Positions 41,664 through 50,434 of a DNA stretch of 64,000 bases are shown here, piece after piece. How positions within the stretch are numbered: position 1 is the stretch's first letter; every line of letters starts with the position of its first letter. The notes under the pieces are model-generated. The model was given only the letters and a program-made list of their open reading frames with translations. It ran no database searches and was not told the DNA's origin. A program made the translations under genes and the position numbers. Source of the DNA: Streptomyces dysideae (GTDB taxonomy: Bacteria; Actinomycetota; Actinomycetes; Streptomycetales; Streptomycetaceae); assembly GCF_001514305.1 (NCBI RefSeq), contig NZ_KQ949122.1, positions 1 through 64,000 on the forward strand, read 5' to 3'.

Positions 41664-44519
41664 GTGACCGCACAAACGCCGCCTACGCCGCCTTTCCGCG
41701 ACCCGCACCTGCCGTTCGCGAAGCGCATCGACGACCTGCTGTCGCGGCTCACCCTCGACGAGAAGATCGCGTTCCTGCACCAGTTCGCCCCCGCGGTCGA
41801 ACGGCTCGGCGTCGCCGCGTTCCGCACCGGCCAGGAGGCGCTGCACGGTGTGGCGTGGATGGGTCCGGCGACGGTCTTCCCGCAGTCGGTCGGTCTCGGC
41901 GCGACCTGGAACACCGAGCTCGTACGCCGCGTCGGCGAGGCCGTCTCCAAGGAGACCCGCGCGATGCGCGCCAAGGACGACCGCGTGGGCCTCAACGTCT
42001 GGGCCCCCACCGTGAACCTCCTGCGGCACCCGCTGTGGGGCCGTAACGAGGAGGGCTACTCGGAGGACCCGAAGCTCACCTCGGCGATCGCCACCGCGTA
42101 CACGCACGGCCTGCGCGGCGACCACCCGACATACTGGCGCACCGCGCCCGTCCTCAAGCACTGGCTCGCGCACAACAACGAGACGGACCGGGCCACGACG
42201 TCGAGTTCCGTCCGCCCGCGCGTGCTGCACGAGTACGACCTGCGTGCCTTCCGCGAGACGGTCGAGGCGGGCGCGGTGGCCGGCGTCATGCCCGCGTACA
42301 ACCTGGTCAACGGCCGCCCGAACCACGTCTCGCCGTATCTGCGCGAGCACCTGCGCGCCTGGACCGACGCGGACCTGCTGGTCTGCTCGGACGCGGGCGC
42401 GCCCTCCAACCTGGTCGACCACGAGCACTACTACGACACCCACGAGGAGGCCACGGCCGCCTCGCTGCTGGCCGGCGTGGACAGCTTCACCGACCACGGC
42501 ACGGACGGCTCGCAGATCACCGCCCGGATCCGCGGAGCCCTCGACCGGGGCCTGCTGACCGAGGCGGACATCGACACGGCGGTCCGCCGTCAGCTGTCGG
42601 TCCGCTTCCGCCTCGGCGAGTTCGACCCGGAGTACGACCCGCACGCGCTCACCAGGGACTTCGACACCCCGGCCCACCGGGCCCTCGCCCAGGAGGCCGC
42701 CGAGCAGTCGGTCGTGCTGCTGAAGAACGACGGCGTGCTGCCGCTCGCCCCGGACACCCGCGTCGCCGTGGTCGGCCTGCTCGCCGACGAGTGCAAGCTC
42801 GACTGGTACAGCGGCACGCTCATCCACCGTTCGACGCCGCTGGAGGGCCTGTACGAGCGGTTCGGCGCGGGCCGTGCGGAGTTCGCGGAGGGCGTGGACC
42901 GCGTCCTGCTGAAGACCTCCGCCGGTACGTTCCTCCAGGTGCCGGACGTCGAGGACGCCACCGACGAGGTGCGCGGCGCCGAGGGCGCCCTGGACCCGGC
43001 GCTGCTCGCGGGCCGGACGGACCTGCCCCCGCTCACCACCGACGCGACCGGCACCGAGTTCGCGCTGGTCGACTGGGGCGAGGGCGTGCTGACCCTGCGC
43101 GCCCCCGACGGCCGCTATCTCTCGGTCGCCGAGGACGGCTATGTCCGCGCCTCCGCCGACCAGCCAGGAGGCTGGGTCGTCCAGGAGACATTCCACCTGG
43201 AACCCCATGAGAACGGTCACCTCCTCAAGCACGCCGGCACGGGTCGCCACGTCTCTGTCGCCGCCGACGGCGTCAAGGTTGCCGATGCGAATCCGGAAAT
43301 CTTCGAGCTGATCATCGCCGAGCGGGGTGAAGACGCGGTGGCCAGGGTCGCCGAGCAGGCCGACGTGGTCGTGGTGGTCGCGGGCAACGACCCGCACATC
43401 AACGGCCGCGAGACCGAGGACCGTACGACCCTGGCCCTCCCCGCCCACCAGGAGCGCCTGCTGCGCGCGGCCCGCGCGGCCAACCCGAACACGGTGCTCG
43501 CGCTGGTTTCGGCGTACCCGTACGCATGCGAGACCGGCTCCCTCCCCGCGATCCTGTGGATGTCCCACGGCGGCCAGGCGGCCGGCACCGCACTGGCCCG
43601 GATCCTGGCCGGCGACGTCTCCCCCGCGGGCCGCCTCCCGCAGACCTGGTACGAGGACGACGCCGACCTGCCCGGCCTCCTCGACTACGACGTGATCGGC
43701 GGCCGCCAGACGTACCTCTACTTCGAGGGCACCCCACTGTTCCCGTTCGGACACGGCCTGTCCTACGCGGCCTTCTCCTACTCCGACTTGACGACCCGCG
43801 CGGACGACGGCGCACTGCACGTCTCCTTCACGGTCACCAACACCGGTGACGTGCGGGCCGACGAGGTCGCCCAGCTCTACACGCGCGCCGTCGAACCGAC
43901 GGTCCCGCGCCCGCGCCGCGAGTTGCTGACGCACAGCAGGGTGAGCCTGGCGCCGGGCGAGCGGACGGAGCTGCGGTTCGAAGTCCCGCTGTCCGCCTTC
44001 GACTTCTGGGACGTGGCGCGAGGCGCCTGGCGCCGCGAGCCGGGCCCGTACGACATCCTGGCGGGCGCCTCCAGCGAGGACATCCGCCTGCGTACGACCG
44101 CGCTCCTCGACGGAGAGTCCGCCGCACCGCGCGCCGTCCTCCAACACGGCCTGGACGCGGCCGACTTCGACGAGCAGCGCGGCGTCGAGATCGTCGACCG
44201 CACGAAGACGTCGGGCGACGCGGTGACGGCGGCGCAGGGCCGGGCGGGCGAACTGATCTACCGGGACTGCGACTTCGGAGACGGCATCACGGAGCTGACG
44301 GCGACCGTGGCGGGCAAGGGCGCGGTCGAGGTGTCGCTGGACGGCGGCCCGGTGCTCGCGATCCTGTCGCCGGAGTCGTCGGACGCGTCGGACTCATCGC
44401 ACTCCGACCCGTACGACTACACGACGCTCGGCGCCGGAATCCGCGCCGAGGGCGTCCGCGACGTCCACCTGAGACTGCGGGGCCCGCTGCGGCTCGCACA
44501 CGTCGGCTTCTCCGGTTGA
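41664..44519 (+). CDS. GH3 beta-glucosidase/beta-xylosidase with fascin-like insert
   Basis: 951 aa from GTG 41664, preceded by AAGGGGA; an in-frame ATG at 41607 would put the operator inside the gene and lacks a ribosome site. N-terminal GH3 barrel with nucleophile D243 in LLVCSDAGAPSN (Ala where most members have Trp) and KHWLAHNNE upstream. The second GH3 domain is split by a beta-trefoil fascin-like insert at about residues 412-552 (LRAPDGRYLSVAEDGYVRA). Then come a FnIII-like domain and a C-terminal CBM6-like jelly roll (GELIYRDCDFGDG). No signal peptide. Likely removes backbone glucose or xylose from xyloglucan oligosaccharides. Confidence 0.9.
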   Translation: MTAQTPPTPPFRDPHLPFAKRIDDLLSRLTLDEKIAFLHQFAPAVERLGVAAFRTGQEALHGVAWMGPATVFPQSVGLGATWNTELVRRVGEAVSKETRAMRAKDDRVGLNVWAPTVNLLRHPLWGRNEEGYSEDPKLTSAIATAYTHGLRGDHPTYWRTAPVLKHWLAHNNETDRATTSSSVRPRVLHEYDLRAFRETVEAGAVAGVMPAYNLVNGRPNHVSPYLREHLRAWTDADLLVCSDAGAPSNLVDHEHYYDTHEEATAASLLAGVDSFTDHGTDGSQITARIRGALDRGLLTEADIDTAVRRQLSVRFRLGEFDPEYDPHALTRDFDTPAHRALAQEAAEQSVVLLKNDGVLPLAPDTRVAVVGLLADECKLDWYSGTLIHRSTPLEGLYERFGAGRAEFAEGVDRVLLKTSAGTFLQVPDVEDATDEVRGAEGALDPALLAGRTDLPPLTTDATGTEFALVDWGEGVLTLRAPDGRYLSVAEDGYVRASADQPGGWVVQETFHLEPHENGHLLKHAGTGRHVSVAADGVKVADANPEIFELIIAERGEDAVARVAEQADVVVVVAGNDPHINGRETEDRTTLALPAHQERLLRAARAANPNTVLALVSAYPYACETGSLPAILWMSHGGQAAGTALARILAGDVSPAGRLPQTWYEDDADLPGLLDYDVIGGRQTYLYFEGTPLFPFGHGLSYAAFSYSDLTTRADDGALHVSFTVTNTGDVRADEVAQLYTRAVEPTVPRPRRELLTHSRVSLAPGERTELRFEVPLSAFDFWDVARGAWRREPGPYDILAGASSEDIRLRTTALLDGESAAPRAVLQHGLDAADFDEQRGVEIVDRTKTSGDAVTAAQGRAGELIYRDCDFGDGITELTATVAGKGAVEVSLDGGPVLAILSPESSDASDSSHSDPYDYTTLGAGIRAEGVRDVHLRLRGPLRLAHVGFSG

Positions 44520-44544
44520 GGGTCCGGAGAAGACCGGCACAGAG

Positions 44545-44584
44545 AAAGGGCCCGGCACCGGAAGGCATCGGTGCCGGGCCCTTT
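44545..44584. terminator. Bidirectional terminator between GH3 and aldehyde dehydrogenase
   Basis: Perfect 16-bp arms AAAGGGCCCGGCACCG and CGGTGCCGGGCCCTTT with an 8-base loop between two convergent genes; both sides carry a short A/T run. Confidence 0.88.
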
Positions 44585-44616
44585 CGGGAACCTTATCTGA
44601 AAATGGTTCCCATTAG

Positions 44617-46062
44617 CTAGAGGTTGAGCCCGGTGAGGACCATCACCCGCTCGTACGTGTAGTCGTCCATCGCGAACTTCACGCCCTCGCGCCCCACTCC
44701 GGACTGCTTGGCACCGCCGTACGGCATCTGGTCGGCGCGGTAGGAGGGCACGTCGCCGATGACGACGCCGCCGACCTCGAGCGCGCGGTGCGCACGGAAG
44801 GCGGTCTGCAGATCGCGGGTGAACACACCCGCCTGCAGCCCGTACTTGGAGTCGTTGACTGCGGCGAAGGCGGCGGCCTCCCCGTCGGCCCTCTGCACGG
44901 TGAGGACGGGCCCGAAGACCTCCTCGCAGGAGAGGGCGACGTCGGCGGGCACGTCGGTGAGGACGGTGGGCGCGTAGGAGGCGCCGTCGCGCTTGCCGCC
45001 GGTGAGCAGAGCGGCCCCGGCCTCGACCGCCTCGTCGACCCACGCCTCGACGCGCTTGGCGGCGTCCTCGCTGACCAACGGCCCGACGTCGGTCTTGTCA
45101 TCGCCCGGATCGCCGGTGATCTGGGCCTCGACGGCGGCGACGATACGGGGCAGCAGCCGGTCGTACACGGAGGTGTCCGCGATGACCCGCTGGACGGAGA
45201 TGCAGGACTGCCCGCCCTGGTAGTTGGAGAAGGTGGCGATGCGCCCGGCGGCCCAGTCGAGGTCCTCGTCGCTCGCGAAGTCGGCGAGGACGACGGCCGC
45301 GCCGTTGCCCCCCAGCTCCAGGGTGCAGTGCTTGCGCGGCACGGAGTCCATGATCGCGTAGCCGACCTTCTCGGAACCGGTGAAGGAGATGACCGGCAGC
45401 CGCGGATCCTGCACGAGGGCCGGCATCCGGTCGTTCGGCACGGGAAGGATGCTCCAGGCCCCGGCCGGCAGCTCGGTCTCGGCGAGGAGCTCACCGATGA
45501 CGAGCCCCGAGAGCGGGGTGGCCGGGGCGGGCTTCAGGATGATCGGCGCGCCGGCGGCGATGGCCGGGGCGATCTTGTGGGCGCACAGGTTGAGCGGGAA
45601 GTTGAAGGGCGCGATGCCGAGGACGACCCCCTTCGGGAAGCGCCGTGTGAAGGCGAGGCGCCCCTGACCGCCGAGGTCGGTGTCGAGCCGCTGGGCCTCA
45701 CCGCCGTTGAACCGCCGGGCTTCCTCGGCGGCGAACCGAAACACGGAAACGGCGCGCCCGACCTCGCCCCGGGCCCACTTGAGGGGCTTGCCGTTCTCGG
45801 CGGAGATGAGCCGGGCGATCTCCTCGGTCCGCTCGACGAGCCGCCGGCTCACGTGGTCGAGGGCGGCGGCCCGTACGTGTGCCGGGGTCGCTGCGAAGTC
45901 CTCGCGGACGGCGTACGCGGCGGCCACGGCCTCCTCGGTCTGCGCGTCCGTAGGCACACTGACCTTGCCGACGAGCCGATCGTCCCACGGGGAGGTGACG
46001 TCGAAGCTGTCCTCGCCGGTGACCTGGCGGCCGGCGAGCCAGAAGGCATGGGTGGAAGTCAT
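44617..46062 (-). CDS. NAD-dependent aldehyde dehydrogenase
   Basis: 481 aa from ATG 46062. Catalytic Cys C287 in GGQSCIS, general base Glu in LELGGN, cofactor motif FTGSEKVGYA and IAPFNFPLN. It oxidises an aldehyde to the acid; the class resembles the glyceraldehyde-3-phosphate/lactaldehyde-type family rather than the PuuC type. Divergent PucR regulator and nearby gabT hint at amine or semialdehyde metabolism; the exact substrate is not shown. Confidence 0.88.
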   Translation of the reverse strand: MTSTHAFWLAGRQVTGEDSFDVTSPWDDRLVGKVSVPTDAQTEEAVAAAYAVREDFAATPAHVRAAALDHVSRRLVERTEEIARLISAENGKPLKWARGEVGRAVSVFRFAAEEARRFNGGEAQRLDTDLGGQGRLAFTRRFPKGVVLGIAPFNFPLNLCAHKIAPAIAAGAPIILKPAPATPLSGLVIGELLAETELPAGAWSILPVPNDRMPALVQDPRLPVISFTGSEKVGYAIMDSVPRKHCTLELGGNGAAVVLADFASDEDLDWAAGRIATFSNYQGGQSCISVQRVIADTSVYDRLLPRIVAAVEAQITGDPGDDKTDVGPLVSEDAAKRVEAWVDEAVEAGAALLTGGKRDGASYAPTVLTDVPADVALSCEEVFGPVLTVQRADGEAAAFAAVNDSKYGLQAGVFTRDLQTAFRAHRALEVGGVVIGDVPSYRADQMPYGGAKQSGVGREGVKFAMDDYTYERVMVLTGLNL

Positions 46063-46207
46063 GTGCGAATCCCGGCCCTTCCGCGTTGGGGGTGTTCTTG
46101 GGGTCCGGGGTCCACGGTAGGGGTGCGGGGACGGAGGGGCGTTTGTCCGAGTCGTATGAGTGGGGGTGGGGGGTGCGCCGAAGTGGCGGGGTAATGGGGT
46201 GATGGGC

Positions 46208-46277
46208 CCACCTCTCTCCTGACAGTCAACGGGTGGTGGGTAGGCATAGGCCGGGGGTCTGGGGGCGGAGCCCCCAG
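46208..46277. repeat. Dispersed intergenic repeat 2, copy 1
   Basis: About 70 bases related to 61462-61535: a shared core AACGGGTGG.GGGT.GGCATAGGCC followed by a short inverted repeat around GGGGGCGGAGCCCCC. It lies in the 46063-46309 gap between the PucR gene end and aldehyde dehydrogenase start; the rest of the gap shows no gene. Confidence 0.6.
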
Positions 46278-46309
46278 GGACGCGCACCCCCACACACCCG
46301 CACCCGCAC

Positions 46310-47983
46310 TCACTCCGCAGACGTCGCCTTCAACGCCAGCCACAGCTCCATCCGCACATCCGGATCATCCAGCGACCGCCCGAGAATCTCCTCGACCCGC
46401 CGCATCCGATACCGCAACGTATGCCGATGCACCCCCAGATCCGCAGCCGCCGCATCCCACTGCCCATGCCGCGACAACCACGCCCGCAACGAGGCCACCA
46501 GATCCCCCCGACCCGTCGCATCATGCTCGCGCAACGCCCGCAACAACCCGTCCGCGAACGCCTTCACCGCATCATCAGCCAGCAACGGCACCACAGACCC
46601 CGCCGCCAACTGCTCATGCTCCACGAGCACCCGCCCCCGCCGCCGAGCCACCGACAACGCCTGCTCGGCCTGCTTGTAGGCCGCCGCCGCAGCGATCGGC
46701 CCGGCCGGCGCGGACAACCCCACGACCAGTTCGTCCTCGTCGGCGCCGACCTCCTGCTCCCCGGCCCGGGCCGCCTCCAGCGCCGCCGCGTACTCCCCGC
46801 ACGCCCCGACGGCAGCCCCCTCATCCACGGCCAGCACCACCAGCCGCTCCCTCTCCCCGCCCCCTTCGGGCACGACCAGCACAGCTTCCCCCGCCCGAGC
46901 GGCCGCCGCCTCGAGAACCTCGGCAAGGGCACCGAGCGGATCGCCGTTCACATCGGACGCGGCGGCCAGCGCGGCAGCCGACGGCTTGCCCACCGGCAGC
47001 CCCACCCGCCCGTCGACGGACACCCGCGCGGCCGACGCCGACACCGCCTCGGCGACGATCATCCGGAAGGGCGCGTCGAGCAACTCGCCGTACAGATCCC
47101 CGGCCACCGCCCGCGCGTGGTCGGGCTCCCCGGCCAACAGCATCCGCAGGACCGCCACCCCCACCCGCTGCTCGGCCGCCTGCAACGCCCGCGACCGTTC
47201 CGTCGTCAGCGTCAGCAGCGCGATCGCCGAGTGGACGGCGTAGCGTTCCGCCGTCCCGAGCGTCGCCGCGGTACCGACCGCGAGCGCCGCCCGGGGCCGC
47301 CGTCCCGTGCCCAGCGTGTGCAGTTCGACGCGGTCCTCGTACTCCGGCCCGCCCACCACGGACGACGCCGGCGCCGGCCGCTCCCGCAGCCGCTCCACGT
47401 CCGCCGTCAGCCGTGCCGCCCGCCGTCCGGCCCACTCGGGGGCGGTCGCGACGACGGCACCGGACGCGTCGTAGAGCGCCGCCCAGCCGTCCACCTGCGC
47501 GGCCAGCGCCCCCAGCAGCCCCTCCGGCCCGTCCGTCAACGCCTGTTTCGTCAGCTCCCGTTGAGCCGCGAAGCCGGCTGTCACCGCCCGGTACTGGTCC
47601 GCCGCGATGGCCGCGGAGACCGCCTTGCTGATGGCGAGGAAGGGGGTGCGGCGCGGCACCTCGAGCAGCGGCAGCCCCTCGCGCTCCGCCGCATCGACAA
47701 GAGCCTTGGGGATGTCCTCGTAATTGACCCCGACGGCGAAGCCGAGCCCGACGACCCCCGCCCCGACCAGCCGCTTCACATAGCGGCTCATGGCCTGCGG
47801 ATCCTCCGCGTCCAGCTTGAGCGCGGTGATCAGCAGCAGCTCCCCGCCCTCCATGTACGGCACGGGGTCGGCCAGCTCACTGACATGCGCCCAGCGGACG
47901 GGCACGTCCAGCCGGTCCTCACCCGCGCGTACGGTCAGCTTGAGCGTGGAGTGGTGGACGAGCGAGGCGAGCGTCGGGGGCAT
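46310..47983 (-). CDS. PucR-family transcriptional regulator
   Basis: 557 aa. N-terminal PucR sensor domain (TLKLTVRAGEDRLDVPVRWAHV; ELADPVPYMEGGELLLIT), GGDEF-like middle region (REREGLPLLEVPRRTPF onward), and a C-terminal HTH_30 domain (DLGVHRHTLRYRMRRVEEIL). Members of this group commonly govern purine, amine, amino-acid or GABA genes. It may control the downstream aldehyde dehydrogenase and/or the gabT gene; no operator was identified. Confidence 0.9.
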   Translation of the reverse strand: MPPTLASLVHHSTLKLTVRAGEDRLDVPVRWAHVSELADPVPYMEGGELLLITALKLDAEDPQAMSRYVKRLVGAGVVGLGFAVGVNYEDIPKALVDAAEREGLPLLEVPRRTPFLAISKAVSAAIAADQYRAVTAGFAAQRELTKQALTDGPEGLLGALAAQVDGWAALYDASGAVVATAPEWAGRRAARLTADVERLRERPAPASSVVGGPEYEDRVELHTLGTGRRPRAALAVGTAATLGTAERYAVHSAIALLTLTTERSRALQAAEQRVGVAVLRMLLAGEPDHARAVAGDLYGELLDAPFRMIVAEAVSASAARVSVDGRVGLPVGKPSAAALAAASDVNGDPLGALAEVLEAAAARAGEAVLVVPEGGGERERLVVLAVDEGAAVGACGEYAAALEAARAGEQEVGADEDELVVGLSAPAGPIAAAAAYKQAEQALSVARRRGRVLVEHEQLAAGSVVPLLADDAVKAFADGLLRALREHDATGRGDLVASLRAWLSRHGQWDAAAADLGVHRHTLRYRMRRVEEILGRSLDDPDVRMELWLALKATSAE

Positions 47984-48086
47984 GAGGCCTTCAGGTCTGT
48001 GTGATCTCTGTGATCCTTTGGCCGCGATGTATGAACGACCTATGGCGATTCTGCCTCACCGTACGGTCACCACCCAGCCGATCCCC

Positions 48087-50201
48087 TCAGTCCCGCAGAT
48101 CCACGAGCAGCGGCGGAGCGTGCTCCCCCGTCACATTCGTCAACGACAACACCGCATGCCCCGCCGGCACCGCATGAGCCAACTCAGAGGCCGACCACCG
48201 CTCCCGCTCGACCTGCCGCACGGTCACGGCCCGCGCGGTCGGCGCCTTGCCGGTGATGACCCGGCGCAGCGCGTGCGCCGCTTTCCCGGCCGGCGTCTCG
48301 GCGATGATCTGCCGGTCGGTGACGTCCCGCGCCTCGGTCCACTCCTTGCCCCACACCTCGGCGAAGTCCTGCCCGTCCCACGGCGTGACCCCGGCCAGCG
48401 CCATCCGGCATCCGGTGGCGCCCAGCAGCGGCCCGCGCAACGGCCTCGGTACGTCGTCGAGCGACCGCAGCGTCAGTACGGTCCCCGCGTTGCCCGACCG
48501 CAGCCGCTGGATCCCGCGCACCGCCTCGGGCGTCACGACCCCCGTCGCGTCGTCCAGCACCAGGCACGCGAACAGCGACCGGTCCTCCCGTACCGCCACA
48601 CTCGCCGTGAACTGCGCCAGCACCAGCCGAGCCAGCATCCGTGAGGCCTCGGCGTGTCCGCGCTGGGGCAGGTCGATGCGCACCCGCACAGGGTGGTCGA
48701 GGGCCTTCAGCGAGAACGGCCGCGACTGCCCCGACGTGTCGAAAAACCCCGCGAACGCCGGCCGGTCGAGCAGCGCCACCCGGTCCGCGAGCACCCCCGC
48801 CACATCCCCGGGATGCCCCAACTGCCGTTCCCGGGCGTCCAGTTCCCGCAGCAGCGACTCCTGCCCCGACCCTTCCAGCGCCGTACGCAGCGCACCGAGC
48901 TCCCCGGGCGCGCCGTCCAGCAGCTGCCGCAGCTCCGGTACGGAGGGGAAGCGGCCGTGGACGGCCCGGAACGGTCCGAGGAGCTGGGCCAGCACGGTCG
49001 TGGAGCGGCGGCTGTCGCTGCCCGGGTGCGGGTCGGCGAGGTCACCGACGAGCGCCTCGGCGAGCACGGCCGCGGCCTCGTCGGGGTCGGTGGTCCCGCC
49101 GTACAGGTCGAGGTCGTAGACGGACTCCGGATTCCCGATCCGCACGACGACGTCGTACGAGTCCGCCGCGCCGAGCCCGGCGCCCGCCGCGCCCACCACG
49201 ACGACCGCGGCGCGCCCGGCGAGCGCGTGCAGGCAGAGCGACTCGGCGAGCGGCCGGACCACCGTGCCGGTCTTGCCGGACCCGGCCGGGCCGACGGCGA
49301 GCAGGGACGTGCCGAGGAGTTCGGGGCCGAGGGCGAGGCCGGTGCCGCGGTAGGCATACGGGTTGCGCGGGTCGTCGGCGGTCGTGCCGAGCCGGACCTG
49401 TTCGGCGACGAGGTCGTGCCGGGCGAGCCGGGTGGGCAGGTCGCGGGCGCCGGAGGGGTGCGGACAGGCGGCGGCGCCGTCCTTGAGCACGGCCGAGGCG
49501 AAGGTGGCGAGGCTGTGCCGGCCGCTGCGTACGCCCTGCCAGGCGCGGGCGATCCGGGCGTAGTCGACGTCCCTCATCAGCCCGGAACGGGCGTCGGCGG
49601 CCAGCCGGTCGGCGGCGTCGACGGCGCCGGCGCTGCGCAGCGTGGGCCACGCGGCGCGGTCCTGTTCGGGTGCGGGCGGCCGCTCGTTCACCGGTGCGGT
49701 GCGGCGGCGCCAGGCGGGCCAGCCGTAGCGGCGCCAGACCTCGCCCCAGCGGCCCAGGCGGCCGACGCTGATCATGATCGCCGACGCGACGATGACGTAC
49801 CACGTGTAGCTGAAAACCACACGGCTGTACGACTTGGGCGACGTCCAGGAGTCCGTCATCGCGTGGAGAGGCAGCAGCCACCAACCGCCGAGATAGCCGT
49901 TCCACACCAATGACCAGATCAGCCACCCGACCAGGAACGCGATCAGCGCCCCGCTCAGCAGCTGGCGCCCGGGAATCCGCTCCGGCTCCTCCTCGGGCCG
50001 GGGTACGTGCCCGAACCGCCACACCCCCGGTCGCTCCTCCGGTCGCGGCGTCCGCAGCCAGGTCAGGAACGCCGAACCGTCCGGCAACGGCGGCATCGCG
50101 GGCGGTCGCGGCGGCATCGCCGGGGCGTCCGGCGGCACCGTTGGACGCGGCACAGGCGTCGCATGCGTGCCCCGCGCGTCCTGCGTCCCGTCGCTGTCCA
50201 T
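48087..50201 (-). CDS. Membrane-bound TraD/VirD4-like ATPase
   Basis: 704 aa from ATG 50201, with AGGGGG eight bases upstream; an in-frame ATG at 50237 lacks a ribosome site. A Pro-rich cytoplasmic tail, two membrane segments (GALIAFLVGWLIWSLVWNGY and YTWYVIVASAIMISVG), then a P-loop domain: Walker A VGPAGSGKTGTVV, Walker B FACLVLDDATG, and an Arg/Gln motif TDRQIIAE. Architecture resembles conjugation coupling proteins, yet no other transfer gene is present. The order next to gabT suggests a conserved chromosomal gene of unknown role, annotated generically as ATP/GTP-binding. Confidence 0.75.
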   Translation of the reverse strand: MDSDGTQDARGTHATPVPRPTVPPDAPAMPPRPPAMPPLPDGSAFLTWLRTPRPEERPGVWRFGHVPRPEEEPERIPGRQLLSGALIAFLVGWLIWSLVWNGYLGGWWLLPLHAMTDSWTSPKSYSRVVFSYTWYVIVASAIMISVGRLGRWGEVWRRYGWPAWRRRTAPVNERPPAPEQDRAAWPTLRSAGAVDAADRLAADARSGLMRDVDYARIARAWQGVRSGRHSLATFASAVLKDGAAACPHPSGARDLPTRLARHDLVAEQVRLGTTADDPRNPYAYRGTGLALGPELLGTSLLAVGPAGSGKTGTVVRPLAESLCLHALAGRAAVVVVGAAGAGLGAADSYDVVVRIGNPESVYDLDLYGGTTDPDEAAAVLAEALVGDLADPHPGSDSRRSTTVLAQLLGPFRAVHGRFPSVPELRQLLDGAPGELGALRTALEGSGQESLLRELDARERQLGHPGDVAGVLADRVALLDRPAFAGFFDTSGQSRPFSLKALDHPVRVRIDLPQRGHAEASRMLARLVLAQFTASVAVREDRSLFACLVLDDATGVVTPEAVRGIQRLRSGNAGTVLTLRSLDDVPRPLRGPLLGATGCRMALAGVTPWDGQDFAEVWGKEWTEARDVTDRQIIAETPAGKAAHALRRVITGKAPTARAVTVRQVERERWSASELAHAVPAGHAVLSLTNVTGEHAPPLLVDLRD

Positions 50202-50434
50202 CGCCGTTGCCCCCTGACCAGCCGTTCCGTCCACCATCAGCAAGTCAATCTAACGCCCCCGCAAGGGCAGTTCACCGCACACACGGCCGGAACCCGTCTC
50301 CGTCGCCATGTCCACCACGGACAACCCGCCCGCCCGACAACGCCCACATGGAGCATGCCCACCCCCCATTCCCCGCCCTAGCCTGCGAGAAAAGAACCCA
50401 AGCGTCCGCAAAACCCCCACCCCAGGAGCCCCTC

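Noticed and set aside
41460..44147. Minus-strand frame of 895 residues over GH3
   Set aside because: Antisense shadow of GH3; low-complexity Val/Gly/Arg pattern only.
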